Shown: piece after piece, positions 1 through 8,609 of the stretch | Layout: each line of letters opens with the position of its first letter | Numbering within the stretch: the first letter of the stretch is position 1 | Assembly (NCBI GenBank): GCA_002887195.1 | Contig: PJAB01000522.1 | Span: 1-24,748 of the forward strand | DNA: 24,748 nt | Source: Chrysochromulina parva | Lineage: Eukaryota; Haptophyta; Prymnesiales; Chrysochromulinaceae | Direction: 5' to 3' | Translations under genes and position numbers: made by a program | Notes under the pieces: model-generated | What the model was told of the DNA's origin: nothing | Database searches by the model: none | The model's input: only the letters and a program-made list of their open reading frames with translations

Positions 1-1905
1 GGGGGGCGGGGGTCTGGGCGGCGGGCACGCCATATCAGCCCTACACAACGTTGATGTCGATGTGCAGCATCTGAAAAGAACGCCATTGCAAGTTGTTGAC
101 GACCCTGCTGAAGGACAATACGAGGAGGAACTGCACCAGGTGGGAGGCGTTTCACAGGCCTGTGGGGGGGACGGCGGCGGGGGCGGCGACGGCGGCGGGG
201 GGGGCGACGCAGCGCAGGTTGGAGCGCCAGTGGTCGGGCATGAACTCCACGCAGGCAAATTGACAGTGATAGGGATTCCCGGGGGGTAGTAAGGGCCAGA
301 ACAGGCATTCGGTTCGGGGCAGCCGCTGTAGCCAGCGGGAACGACGGACCGGGTCCACCTCCCTTCCGAGCAGTCGAACCACAGGTATCTATTGGTAGCG
401 GGGTCAGAAAGCCCAGTACCAGAATATGCTTGGTAGACGTACATCCGTCCTTGACTGGCGACTCCTGAACAAGCACTGCAAGAAGAATACCATTGGGTCT
501 TGTAGTAGTACTCATTGGCCCACTGATTCGGGGCCCCATATGTAAATGTGAGAGGCCCATAATCACAAGCGCCGCATGAAACAGAACAAAGTGGCAACTC
601 CTTAGGACGACGGCCGCAGTCGGAGCAGTCGGTGCCGAACCCGCAGTTGCTGTATTCGGCGCCCGGGCCGCCATCGTCGCAATCGCCGTCGGAGGCGTAG
701 ATGCACGTGTTATGGCACGAGGTCTGTGCCGGCGGCCGCGGGGACGGGGGCGGCCGCGGGGACGGGGGCGGTGGCGATGGGGGCGGGGGCGGGGACGGCC
801 GCGGGGGCGGGGGCGGGGGCGGTGCGAGACAGGATGGAGCGCCACTGTACGGGCATGAACTCCACGCAGGATCAAAAGTCGTACCCGCGGGGTAAGGGCC
901 AGTACCACAGGCAAGCCGATTGGGGCAGGCGCTGTCACCAGCGGGAACGACGGACCGGGTCCATCTCCCTATCGAGCAGTCGAACCACAGATAGACATTC
1001 AGTGCTGAAGCAAGATCAGTAATACCATTATATGCTTGGTAGACGAACATAAATCCAGGGTCGTTTCCAAAGGCAACTCCTGAACAAGCACTGCAAGTAC
1101 TACTCCATACGGTCTTGTAGTAGTACTCATTCGGTTGGCTTGTAAGTGTGACAGGCCCATATGCACAAGCGCCGCAAATATATGAATCCGACGAGCCACA
1201 AAGACTTAACCGGTCCGCCATTGGGGGCTGTGGCGATGGGGGCGGGGGCGGCCGCGGGGGCGGGGGCGGCCGCGGGGGCGGTGCGAGACAGGATGGAGCG
1301 CCACTATACGGGCATGAACTCCAGGCAGGATCAATAATCGTACCCGCGGGGTAAGGGCCAGCACAGGCAAACTTATAGGGGCAAGTCTCGCTGTCAGCAC
1401 CAGCGTTGACGACGGACCGGGTCCATCTCCCATTCGAGCAGTCGAACCACAGGTAGGTATTAAAGGCAGAAAGCCCAGTAGCATCATATGCTTGGTAGAT
1501 GTACATATTTCCTCCACTGGCAACTCCTGAACAAGCACTGCAAGTATAAGTCCAAGTGGTCTTGTAGTAGTACTCATTCGGTTGGCTTGTAAGTGTGACA
1601 GCCCCATAATCACAAGCGCCGCACCCAGATGGACAAAGTGTCAACGTGGCTTGACGAGGTCCGCAGTCGTTGCAGTCGGTGCCGTAGGCGCAAGATCCGG
1701 TGAATTCGGCGCCCGGGCCGCCATCGTCGCATGTGCCCTGGTTGGCGAAGGAGCACGTGTTTGTGCAAATGGTCTGTGCGCTGGTGAAGCCCGCCATCAT
1801 GGCGAGGAAGATGGTGCGGGCGAGTCGAGGCACCGACCCAAAGCGGCCCGCCGAGCCCCGCCGAGCCGAGAGTCGGCACGACAGAGAGGCGGCACGAGCG
1901 CACAT
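1..1905 (-). CDS. Gene A: modular Cys-rich, Pro-rich secreted/surface protein (partial, C-terminus beyond window)
   Basis: One reading frame is open without interruption from the ATG at 1905 to the window edge. The N-terminus MCARAASLSCRLSARRG is nearly the same as in gene B, and a hydrophobic stretch ending in AGFTSAQ looks like a signal peptide. Two kinds of module follow. Module 1 is a short Cys motif (CTNTC...CDDGGPGAE...GTDCNDCGPR), LNR-like in spacing. Module 2 is about 110 residues (CGAC...YYYKT...CSACSGVA...YLWFDCS-G-RWTRSV...AWSSCP-GAP-C). The order is 1-2, Pro-rich linker, 2, linker, 1-2, linker, then a different Cys-rich piece (CETPPTWC...CRADMAC) and another linker. The pattern resembles extracellular matrix or cell-wall proteins with hydroxyproline-type linkers. 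By analogy with genes B and C the missing end probably carries a membrane segment. ATGs at 2049 and 1800 are alternative starts; 1905 is preferred because gene B conserves it. Function unknown. Confidence 0.72.
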   Translation of the reverse strand, partial: MCARAASLSCRLSARRGSAGRFGSVPRLARTIFLAMMAGFTSAQTICTNTCSFANQGTCDDGGPGAEFTGSCAYGTDCNDCGPRQATLTLCPSGCGACDYGAVTLTSQPNEYYYKTTWTYTCSACSGVASGGNMYIYQAYDATGLSAFNTYLWFDCSNGRWTRSVVNAGADSETCPYKFACAGPYPAGTIIDPAWSSCPYSGAPSCLAPPPRPPPPPRPPPPPSPQPPMADRLSLCGSSDSYICGACAYGPVTLTSQPNEYYYKTVWSSTCSACSGVAFGNDPGFMFVYQAYNGITDLASALNVYLWFDCSIGRWTRSVVPAGDSACPNRLACGTGPYPAGTTFDPAWSSCPYSGAPSCLAPPPPPPPRPSPPPPPSPPPPSPRPPPSPRPPAQTSCHNTCIYASDGDCDDGGPGAEYSNCGFGTDCSDCGRRPKELPLCSVSCGACDYGPLTFTYGAPNQWANEYYYKTQWYSSCSACSGVASQGRMYVYQAYSGTGLSDPATNRYLWFDCSEGRWTRSVVPAGYSGCPEPNACSGPYYPPGIPITVNLPAWSSCPTTGAPTCAASPPPPPSPPPPPSPPQACETPPTWCSSSSYCPSAGSSTTCNGVLFRCCTSTSTLCRADMACPPPRPPPP

Positions 1906-1974
1906 CGTGTCCGAGGCGGGCGCAAAAGAGAGGAAAGTGAGAGAACGTGCTTGTTCCCACGGTTGCGCGCCGAT

Positions 1975-2412
1975 GATCTGTGCCGACGGAGATCTGTCGG
2001 AGCTGCCGGCCGAAGCGCAGAAAACCCGCGATCTCCCGTAAAGTCGCATTGCCGACGGAGATCTCAGTGCTGCTGCTGTGAAACACAAAACGCGCGCGCT
2101 CTCCGGACCCCCAAGCACGGGGGCCGCTATCGCAATGGACGGAGGCGTGGCCGACACAGCCTGCTATTACACAGGCCGTCAATCGGCGGCGGGCGGGGGA
2201 AGGGGGTGACGGGGGGTTTCCTATACAAATTGGAGGGGGTTTCCTATACAATACGTATCCTGATGTATCCTGCATGTATCCTGCATGTATCTTGCATGTA
2301 TTCTGATGTGTCCCGTTCATATACATCAAGATACATCAAGATACATCGAGATACAACAAGATACATTTGTCTCACGTAAAGTCGAATCGCCGACGGAGAT
2401 CTGTCGGAGATG
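1975..2412. promoter_or_regulatory. Repeated upstream motif of gene A (CCGAC...GTCGG palindrome and GTAAAGTCG)
   Basis: The imperfect palindrome CCGACGGAGATCTGTCGG occurs at 1983-2000 and 2390-2407, with a half copy at 2052-2064. A GTAAAGTCG motif sits just before the copies at about 2038 and 2376. The same pair of motifs lies upstream of gene B at about 5135-5161. The placement, shared by two paralogues, suggests a promoter or 5' UTR element, but simple co-duplication would look the same. Confidence 0.4.
2212..2366. repeat. AT-rich imperfect palindrome of GTATC(C/T)TG-type repeats
   Basis: A 17-base direct repeat (gggggtttcctatacaa) occurs at 2212-2228 and 2235-2251. It is followed by several GTATCCTGCAT-like units (2254-2311) and then by units of the opposite sense, ATACATCAAG (2320-2366). 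The two arms are roughly reverse complements, so the stretch could form a long hairpin or cruciform. It is much more AT-rich than its surroundings. Confidence 0.6.
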
Positions 2413-2750
2413 CCGGCCGATGACGCACAAAAACCAACACTTCCGCCCTTCCTAATTTATTCAGTGTCCAATTACCGAAGGCTTACCGCGAAACAGTGAC
2501 TCTCAATTTGAATGCGAATGGACCGGGATGCGGGACAGTCTTCAGTCACGACAGTCTTCAGTCATCGAGTCCGGAGGACCGGACTCTTTCTTGCATGTCA
2601 CGTACTACTTTTCAGTTAACGAGTTACTATTAGCACACACGCACGACAGAGGTTTGGTCGGTCTTCTGCGACGCATTCATCCGTTCCGAATCCAAAGTGG
2701 CGTTAACGCAGCCACTTCCGGATTCGCACACGCCACACCACATCATGTGC
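2413..2750. other. Noncoding spacer, partly shared with other copies of the gene family
   Basis: I see no convincing gene here. The part around 2488-2545 resembles the sequence upstream of gene B (about 5258-5300; both hold a GCGGGACAGTC-like string). The part around 2690-2720 (gaatccaaagtggcgttaac) resembles 24094-24120. These stretches therefore belong to the duplicated block that carries the surface-protein genes. Confidence 0.45.
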
Positions 2751-3515
2751 CCCTAGCCCTTTTCGGTGCGCCATCGCTCCCCCCGCTCGCAGCTGAGCGC
2801 TCCCCTTGTGCCCCCTAGCCCTTTTCGGCGGGCCAACGCTCCCCTCGCTCGCAGCTGAGCGCTCCCCCTTGTGCCCCCTAGCCCTTTTCGGTGCGCCATC
2901 GCTCCCCCCGCTCGCAGCTGAGCGCTCCCCTTGTGCCCCCTAGCCCTTTTCGGCGGCCATCGCTCCCCTCGCTCGCAGCTGAGCGCTCCCCCTTGTGCCC
3001 CCTAGCCCTTTTCGGCGGCCATCGCTCCCCTCGCTCGCAGCTGAGCGCTCCCCTTGTGCCCCGCCTAACCCTTTTCGGTGGGCGGTCGCTCCCCTCGCTC
3101 GCAGCTCTAGCGCTCCCCCTTGTACCCCCTATCCCTTTTCGGTGGGCCGTCGCTCCCCTCGCTCGCAGCTCTAGCGCTCCCCCTTGTGCCCCCCTATCCC
3201 TTTTCGGTGGGCCGTCGCTCCCCTCGCTCGCAGCTGAGCGCTCCCCCATGTACCCCCTATCCCTTTTCGGTGCGCCGTCGCTCCCCTCGCTCGCAGCTCT
3301 AGCGCTCCCCCATGTGCCCCCCTATCCCTTTTCGGTGGGCGGTCGCTCCCCTCGCGCTCGCAGCTGAGCGCTCCCCCTTGTGCCCCCTAGCCCTTTTCGG
3401 TGCGCCATCGCTCCCCTCGCTCGCAGCTGAGCGCTCCCCGTTTGCCCCCTAGCCCTTTTCGGTGGGCGGTCGCTCCCCTCGCGCTTGCAGCTGAGCGCTC
3501 CCCCGTGTGACCCCT
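2751..3515. repeat. Tandem array, about 12 units of 59-65 bp
   Basis: Each unit starts with (a/t)gcccttttcggtg, continues with a gtcgctcccctcgctcgcag-like core and ends in gagcgctccccc plus a short variable piece. Units begin near 2755, 2816, 2880, 2942, 3003, 3067, 3130, 3193, 3258, 3323, 3388 and 3449. Units differ by substitutions and small indels, and there are no unique spacers. Apparent Ser/Glu/Arg-rich or Pro/Ser/Leu-rich open frames inside are a by-product of the repeat. The array ends about 17 bases before the stop codon of gene B, so it is downstream or 3' UTR sequence of that gene. A 3-unit copy sits in the same position beside gene C. Confidence 0.9.
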
Positions 3516-3531
3516 ATCCCTCAATCGTCCC

Positions 3532-5065
3532 TCAGATTTTATCTATGGGTTTGCCATCGACCCCGAACACGGGAGTCGTCGCGGGGACACTGTTCATGGC
3601 TGTCGCGGGGAAAGCCGCTTTCGCCACCGAAGTCACTTCCACACCTTGGGTGATGATCGCACGACCACCTCCACCCCGGCGCCGTTTCCTCGCCAGCATG
3701 CCGAGGCCCGCCAGCAGGCCGAGGGCAAGACTGACACTCACGATGGCGATGAGTGGCACGGCCCACGGAGGCGCACACGTTCCGAGAGACTGGTCTTCGA
3801 TCTGAACCAAGGTGAGCAGTGGCGTGCAAGTACTGAAGAGGCAAGCGTCGACGGTCGCCGTCAGTTTGATGTTGTCCGCCCTTCCCGTCATGGTGATCAC
3901 GTAGTCCAGACCACCAGCACCGAGTGGGAGGTTCACCCCTGTTGGGATGTTGACCGTGTTCCCCGGCGTCCCCTGCTGCCACGAGCCAGTACCTGGAATC
4001 ATGATGCTGGGTGTGAAGGACATCGGATCTTGGCAAACCTGCATGTCCATCCGAAGACCAACGGCCAAACCAGACGTCTGAGCCAGGCACTCCAGTTGCA
4101 GCCCGGTGGCGAAGGGCCAGCCGGTCGTTTTGCAAGTGCAGGTGCCACCGGAGATGTCACTCAAGCCATCGAAAGCTGCGCAAGAGACTCCCCATCCCGT
4201 CCCCGGACTCGTGGCAAGATCCGCACGCGATGAGGATCCCGCCGGGGCCGGATTGGGCGGGGGGGGTGGAATGTGGGTGTGCGGAGTGTGGCTGTGCGGA
4301 GAGTGGCTGTGCGGAGAGTGGCTGTGCGGTAGGTGCACGTGCGTCGATGGGGGCGGGGACGACGCAGAGCAGGTTGGAGCGCCACTGTACGGGCATGAAC
4401 TCCAGACATACTGATCATAAGTGATTGGTGAAGGGGGGTACGGGCCCGGACAAACATACTGATTGGGGCAATCGCTGTTTCTGGCGGGGACGGACACAGT
4501 CCATTTCCCATTCGAGCAGTCGAACCACAGGTAGAAAGGAAGGGATGTGGATCCCCCTGTATCGATATATGTGCATCTGTCCTCCTCCACTGGCAACTCC
4601 CGAACAAGCACCGCAAGTGTAATAGTAGGTGGTCTTGAAGTAGTACACATTTGTGTTTGTGCCTGCATTTGGCACTGTGCCTGTGAGAGGCCCATTTGAA
4701 CAAGAGCCGCACCCAGAAGATGAACAACGTGGCAGCCGGTTTGGACGAGGTCCGCAGTCGGCGCAGTCGGTGCCGATGTCGCAAAAGCTGAATTCGGCGC
4801 CGGGGCCGCCATCGTCGCAATCGCCGTCGGACCGATTGATGCACGTGTTTGTGCAAGTGGTCTCCGGAGTGTGGGTATGGAAGAACAATTTTCTGTGCGA
4901 ATCACTTGGGACGTGTTTGTGAGCAGCCTGCACTTTGGGCGCAGGGGCTGTATCCTGGCTGACGGTTGGGCTGCTCTCCACCGAGGCGACCAACGCGAGG
5001 GCGATCGTGGCCAAGCCCCGCCGAGCCGAGAGTCGGCACGACAGAGAGGCGGCTCGAGCGCACAT
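3532..5065 (-). CDS. Gene B: type I membrane protein with Cys-rich modules; +1 frameshift
   Basis: It starts with MCARAASLSCRLSARRG, as gene A does, and a hydrophobic signal segment follows. Next come module 1 (CTNTC...CDDGGPGAE...GTDCADCGPR), module 2 (CGAC...CSNGKW...WSSCPYSGAPTC), a His-rich linker of repeated PHSHS-type units, a poly-Pro stretch, an extracellular domain of about 150 residues with eight or so Cys, one transmembrane helix (VPLIAIVSVSLALGLLAGLG), a basic stop-transfer (ARKRRR) and a short tail ending FGVDGKPIDKI. The reading frame changes inside module 2: the conserved part before about 4570 and the part after about 4550 lie in frames offset by one extra base. The C run at 4553-4557 is the likeliest site. 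No plausible intron fits, so it is either a pseudogene or a sequencing/assembly error. The GTG at 5146 is a less likely start than the ATG at 5065. Confidence 0.68.
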
Positions 5066-5134
5066 CGTCTCCGCGGCGTGCGCAAAAGAGAAAAAGCGAG
5101 CGATCGTGCTTCGGATGCGCGCCGATGAGCTCAC

Positions 5135-5170
5135 GTAAAGTCGCACTGCCGACGGAGATCTGGGATCGGA
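5135..5170. promoter_or_regulatory. Upstream motif of gene B shared with gene A
   Basis: GTAAAGTCGCACTGCCGACG followed by GAGATCT lies 70-100 bases upstream of the preferred start of gene B. It matches the motif repeated upstream of gene A, where the second half is more fully palindromic. Role inferred from position only. Confidence 0.35.
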
Positions 5171-5400
5171 GATGCCATTTTTATCATTTTATGATTATCC
5201 CCGGACTTCTCTGATAAAATCAGTTTCAACTCGTACCGCAGGCGAACTCGGGGACTTCCGCAAACAGCGAACTCAATTCATGCGGGGCGGGACAGTCACG
5301 AGCCCCACGCAGTCTCTCGACGCAGACGCCTGACGGCTGACGCAGACCCGAGACAGCCCGAGAAGAGCCTCACCGAGCGCGGCCTCCGTCACTTCTCGCG
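5171..5400. other. Intergenic, no gene seen
   Basis: Upstream sequence of gene B and the 3' flank of the CNNM gene. Similarity to the region upstream of gene A fades near 5300. I see no clear coding or RNA feature. Confidence 0.4.
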
Positions 5401-7683
5401 TCACATCTCTTCCGCGTCGTGGAGCTGCTCTGAGCCGCTCGAGTCGGCGCCCGCCTCGCCCCGCGCGCTCATCGGGTCCGGATTCATTCGCATGTCGAGG
5501 CTGTAGAGGCCCTCCAGAGAGCCGCCCGAGGGGCCGAGGGCAAGGGAGCTCGGCAGCGTGCCGACGCAGCTGCCGCGTCCGCTGCCGGAGCGGCTGCCAT
5601 CGAGGAGCGCCTTCCCCGAGGGCGTCGCGCCCATCATGGCGCTCCCCGAGGGCGTCGCGCCCAGCATGGCGCCAATCAGGCCAGTCGCGGGCGAGGTGAG
5701 GCCATTCGGCAACGCGCCCCCGAGCACCGTGAGCACCTCCTGGCGAGAGATGATCAGGATGCGCGCGGCGCACTCGACGCGCGCGGTGAAGTCGGGCGTG
5801 TAGTTGGGCGCCTCGAGCGCCGGCAGCGCGAGGGTGGTCCACGGCCCAATCTCCGACGCGAACCCCTCGTTGCCCGCACGGATCTGGAGCTGCCCATGCA
5901 GCAGCAGGCAGCAGAACGAGGCGGGCACGCCACGCACGTACACATAGCGGCCCCGCTCCACGTCCTCATCGGTGATGGTGCTAATGGAGCTCCGATTGAG
6001 CAGCCGACGGAGCATCGGGATCGACCAGTGCGGCGGGCGGAAGAATGGCACGTTGTTCGACAGGTACGAGGCGAGTGCGCGCACCTCCTGTGGTGTGGGC
6101 CGCTCCCCGCCCATAAAGTTGGGACCCGCGCCCTGCGCGCTCGGGCCGTTGGCGAGCATCTCGTCGCGTCGCTGGATCATCTCGAAGAACTCGAGGCGGC
6201 GCTCCGCGTTCTGCTTGATCTTCCTCCACGAGATTGTCGAGTGCTGATGGGTCCCCCCTCCATCGAGATCCTCGAACAGGTCAGTCTCGTCAATGATCTC
6301 GATGCTGATGAGCGTCTCAATCAGATCCTCCATGGTCACGATCCCAAGCACGCGCTCCACACGCGCAAGCCGCCGGCCCACCTGGGGGGAACAGAGGGAG
6401 GGATGGCGCCGTGGTGAGCACTTTCATGCGACGATCCCAAGTACGCGCTCCACACGCGCAAGCCGCCGGCCCACCTGAGCGCCCGGCGCCTCGGTCACAA
6501 AGTAGAGGTGCGATCTCGATGCCTGCATCTCGGCGAGCAGCTTCTCAAGGCTCGTGCCCTTGGGCGCCGCGTAGAGCGACCGGCTGCAAAACGGGAGGAT
6601 CGAGGCGACCGGGATCTCGTCGCTCGGGTCGACCAAGATGAGATCCTTGGTGAAGACGATGCCCACGATGCAGTCCTTGCGGTTGTGGTACACGGGGATG
6701 CGCGTGTACCCTGACGTGTAGATGTCCTTGAGCTTGTCGAAGTCGAGGTTGTCGGTCACGCTGATCATGAAGACCTCCTTGAGGGGCGTCATGATCTCCG
6801 AGCTCACCTACGACGAGAAAGCGGAGGCGCATCAGTGGCCATCAGTGGCCATCAGTGGCCATCAGTGGTCATCAGTGGTCATCAGTGGTCATCCGTGGCC
6901 ATCAGTGGTCATCAGGTCTCATCAGGTCTCATCAGGTCTCATCAGTGCTCATCATGATCTCATCATGATCTCCGAGCTCACCTTGGACGTGAAGCGGAGA
7001 GCCGACGAGAGGAGCATTTGGTCCTCTTGAGTCACGGCACCCTGCTTCACCTCCATGTCCAGGAGCGCATGCAGGTGCTGGCGCGAGTACACGGTGCCTA
7101 TCTCAGCGCCCAGAAAGTAGTCGAGGACGCGCGAGATCGGAAAGGTGATCGGGAAGAACAGGAACATCAGCGGGCGCACGATGAACACCGTGGACGCGCC
7201 GATGCGCAGCCCGTGCCGTGAGCAGATGGCCTGCGGAGAGATCTCGCCAAAGATGACGATGATGATCGTCGCGACGAGGCCGCCAACGACGCCCGAGGTG
7301 ATCGACGCCGAGGTGATCGCGATCTGCGCGTTCACCAGCGTGTTGCCGAGCAGCAGCGTGCACAGCAACAGGTTGCCGCGCTTGCGCAACGGCAGGATCT
7401 TCTGGGCGTATTTTTTCTCCTGCTCTTCCCCCGCGGCGATGATGAGTTCGAGGCCCTCGATGTCGAGCGAGAGCAGCCCGAGCGTCAGCCCGGAAAACAT
7501 CGCTGAAAACATCACGAGCACGACCGTGAAGAGAACATCCGGCAGATAGTCGGTCCATTCAAGGGCACCCTTTGCGCACGCCTCCGTGCACGTCAGGAAG
7601 TCGCTGCTTCCGATGAACTGGTCGCAGACCGGGTAGCACACGGTCGCATTCGGGAAGACGTAGGCGGCCGCGGAGTCGGACAT
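5401..7683 (-). CDS. CNNM/ACDP-family metal transporter (3 exons, ~671 aa)
   Basis: Exons are 7683-6982, 6807-6475 and 6381-5401; all joins are phase 0 and GT-AG. Residues ~45-205 form a DUF21 membrane domain with the family signatures SGLTLGLLSLD and GEISPQA. Residues ~235-365 hold a CBS pair (SGYTRIPVY, IVGIVFTKDLILVDP, VLGIVTMEDLIE), split by intron 2. Residues ~470-560 resemble the cyclic-nucleotide-binding-like domain of CNNM proteins. The tail is Ser/Gly-rich with GATPSG repeated. CNNM proteins move or sense Mg2+ at plasma or internal membranes, and the bacterial relative is CorC. Two Cys pairs in the short N-terminus before the first helix suggest an extracytosolic loop. The ATG at 7683 is the first in frame. 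Divergent from the glycosyltransferase gene. Both introns are flanked by exon-derived repeats, described separately. Confidence 0.9.
6382..6474 (-). other. CNNM intron 2 (93 bp), starts with a copy of exon 3
   Basis: The donor is CAG|GTGGGC and the acceptor CCCCAG|GTGGGC. The first ~45 bases of the intron match the first ~45 bases of exon 3 with one mismatch, counting the shared CAGG at both splice sites. Reading through the intron ends at a stop after GIVA, so removal is needed to complete the second CBS motif. Confidence 0.85.
6808..6981 (-). other. CNNM intron 1 (174 bp), starts with a copy of exon 2
   Basis: The donor is AAG|GTGAGC and the acceptor TAG|GTGAGC. The intron begins GTGAGCTCGGAGATCATGA, and exon 2 begins with the same 19 bases. 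Splicing joins RFTSK to VSSEIMTPL, as expected for this family. Confidence 0.87.
6831..6960. repeat. 10-bp minisatellite in CNNM intron 1
   Basis: Twelve units of exactly 10 bp (atcagtggcc, atcagtggtc, atcaggtctc and variants) run from 6831 to 6950, followed by atcatgatc pieces. On the transcript strand almost every unit contains CTGAT or TGAT. Confidence 0.95.
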
Positions 7684-7868
7684 GACGGCTAGCTCCTTGT
7701 AGCGTGTCGGCCTCCTTCTAGAGTTGCACACCAAGACATCAAGTCAAGGAAAATGATGGAGTTACATGAGGAGAAGCGCAATCAGCAACAATTGGGGGGC
7801 AAGCATTTGACTTTGAGTCGCGAATAGATCGACAATGATCGAGCCCCATTTGTACTCGTCGCGGATCA
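7684..7868. promoter_or_regulatory. Divergent intergenic region between CNNM and glycosyltransferase genes
   Basis: About 185 bases separate the two start codons, so both promoters should lie here. I see no clear TATA box or known motif. Confidence 0.3.
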
Positions 7869-8609
7869 ATGCATGCGCTCTGGGACGCCTGCGACGTCAT
7901 CTACTGCCTCACGCTGCGCACACGGCCGGAGCGTCGGCGAGCAGCGGCGGCGCAATTCTCGGCCGCCGGGCTCGCGGACCGCGTCACCTTCCTTTTGCAG
8001 GAGCCCGACGTCGCAGACGGTAAGCGCGGCTGCTTCCACGCGCATCAGCAAGCCGCAAGGCTCGCCCTCGAGGCGAGCGCGCAGCGCGCGCTCATCTTTG
8101 AGGATGACGTCGAATTCCTGCCGCACTTCACGCCGCACGCCGCCGCGCGAGCCGCCGCGTTCATACGTGGCGACACCGGCGGCAGGCCGCCGTGGAGCAT
8201 CTTCTTCCTCGGCCACTTTCCGCGGAAGATGGAGCTCACGTCGAGCCCGGACATTGTGCGCGTGCGCTCGATGGACGGCCACGCCTACGTGCTCTCACCC
8301 GCCGGCATGCAAGCGCTGTGCGCGCTCAGCTACGCGGGCGACCAGGTAGACGTCCATTTCCACTACCGGAGCGAGACAGCGTACGCCCTGTACCCTATGG
8401 TCGCGGTGCAGACGCCCGGGCCGTCGGACACGGAGGGGCTCGAACGCGCCGAGGATTGGAACGACGCGAAGCTCAAGCGCGAGCGCGACCTTTACGACGG
8501 GGCGGTGCGCCGCAAGGCGCTCGCGGCAGCGCTGGCACTCAATGCAGCCGTGCTGCCGGCGGCGCTCGGCGGCCTGCTGCCAGGGGTTTTCGCGCACGAA
8601 GAAGCATGA
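7869..8609 (+). CDS. Glycosyltransferase family 25-like protein (246 aa)
   Basis: It starts at ATG 7869. The N-terminal YCLTLRTRPERR matches the family opening (I-NL..R.dR...), and RALIFEDDVEF (~residues 73-83) is the EDD motif that binds metal and sugar nucleotide. The central GHAYVLSPAGMQAL and the late YPMVAVQ agree with the family's C-terminal half. GT25 enzymes add hexoses, for example galactose in LPS cores or on collagen hydroxylysine. The substrate here is unknown. I see no signal peptide or membrane anchor, which is odd for a Golgi/ER enzyme; an upstream exon could have been missed. The end is a long Ala-rich helix. Single exon. Confidence 0.78.
   Translation: MHALWDACDVIYCLTLRTRPERRRAAAAQFSAAGLADRVTFLLQEPDVADGKRGCFHAHQQAARLALEASAQRALIFEDDVEFLPHFTPHAAARAAAFIRGDTGGRPPWSIFFLGHFPRKMELTSSPDIVRVRSMDGHAYVLSPAGMQALCALSYAGDQVDVHFHYRSETAYALYPMVAVQTPGPSDTEGLERAEDWNDAKLKRERDLYDGAVRRKALAAALALNAAVLPAALGGLLPGVFAHEEA

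Noticed and set aside
701..1354. Gly-rich plus-strand frames
   Set aside because: Antisense of the Pro-rich linkers of gene A, which is supported by conserved modules in the minus frame.
1206..2329. Minus-strand frames of 135 and 239 residues
   Set aside because: They overlap gene A in other frames; gene A has module conservation and runs open to the edge.
2878..3367. Open frames rich in Ser/Glu/Arg or Pro/Ser/Leu inside the array
   Set aside because: They exist on both strands because the repeat lacks stops in several frames; there is no domain or codon pattern of a gene.
2751..3515. CRISPR array
   Set aside because: Units are near-identical over their full length with no unique spacers, no cas genes, and the genome is eukaryotic.
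4415..4622. Small intron explaining the frame change in gene B
   Set aside because: No GT-AG pair of realistic length lies between the conserved halves of the module; the overlap leaves room for only a 1-base shift.
5896..6417. Plus-strand frame of 173 residues
   Set aside because: Shadow of CNNM exon 3, which has clear domain support.
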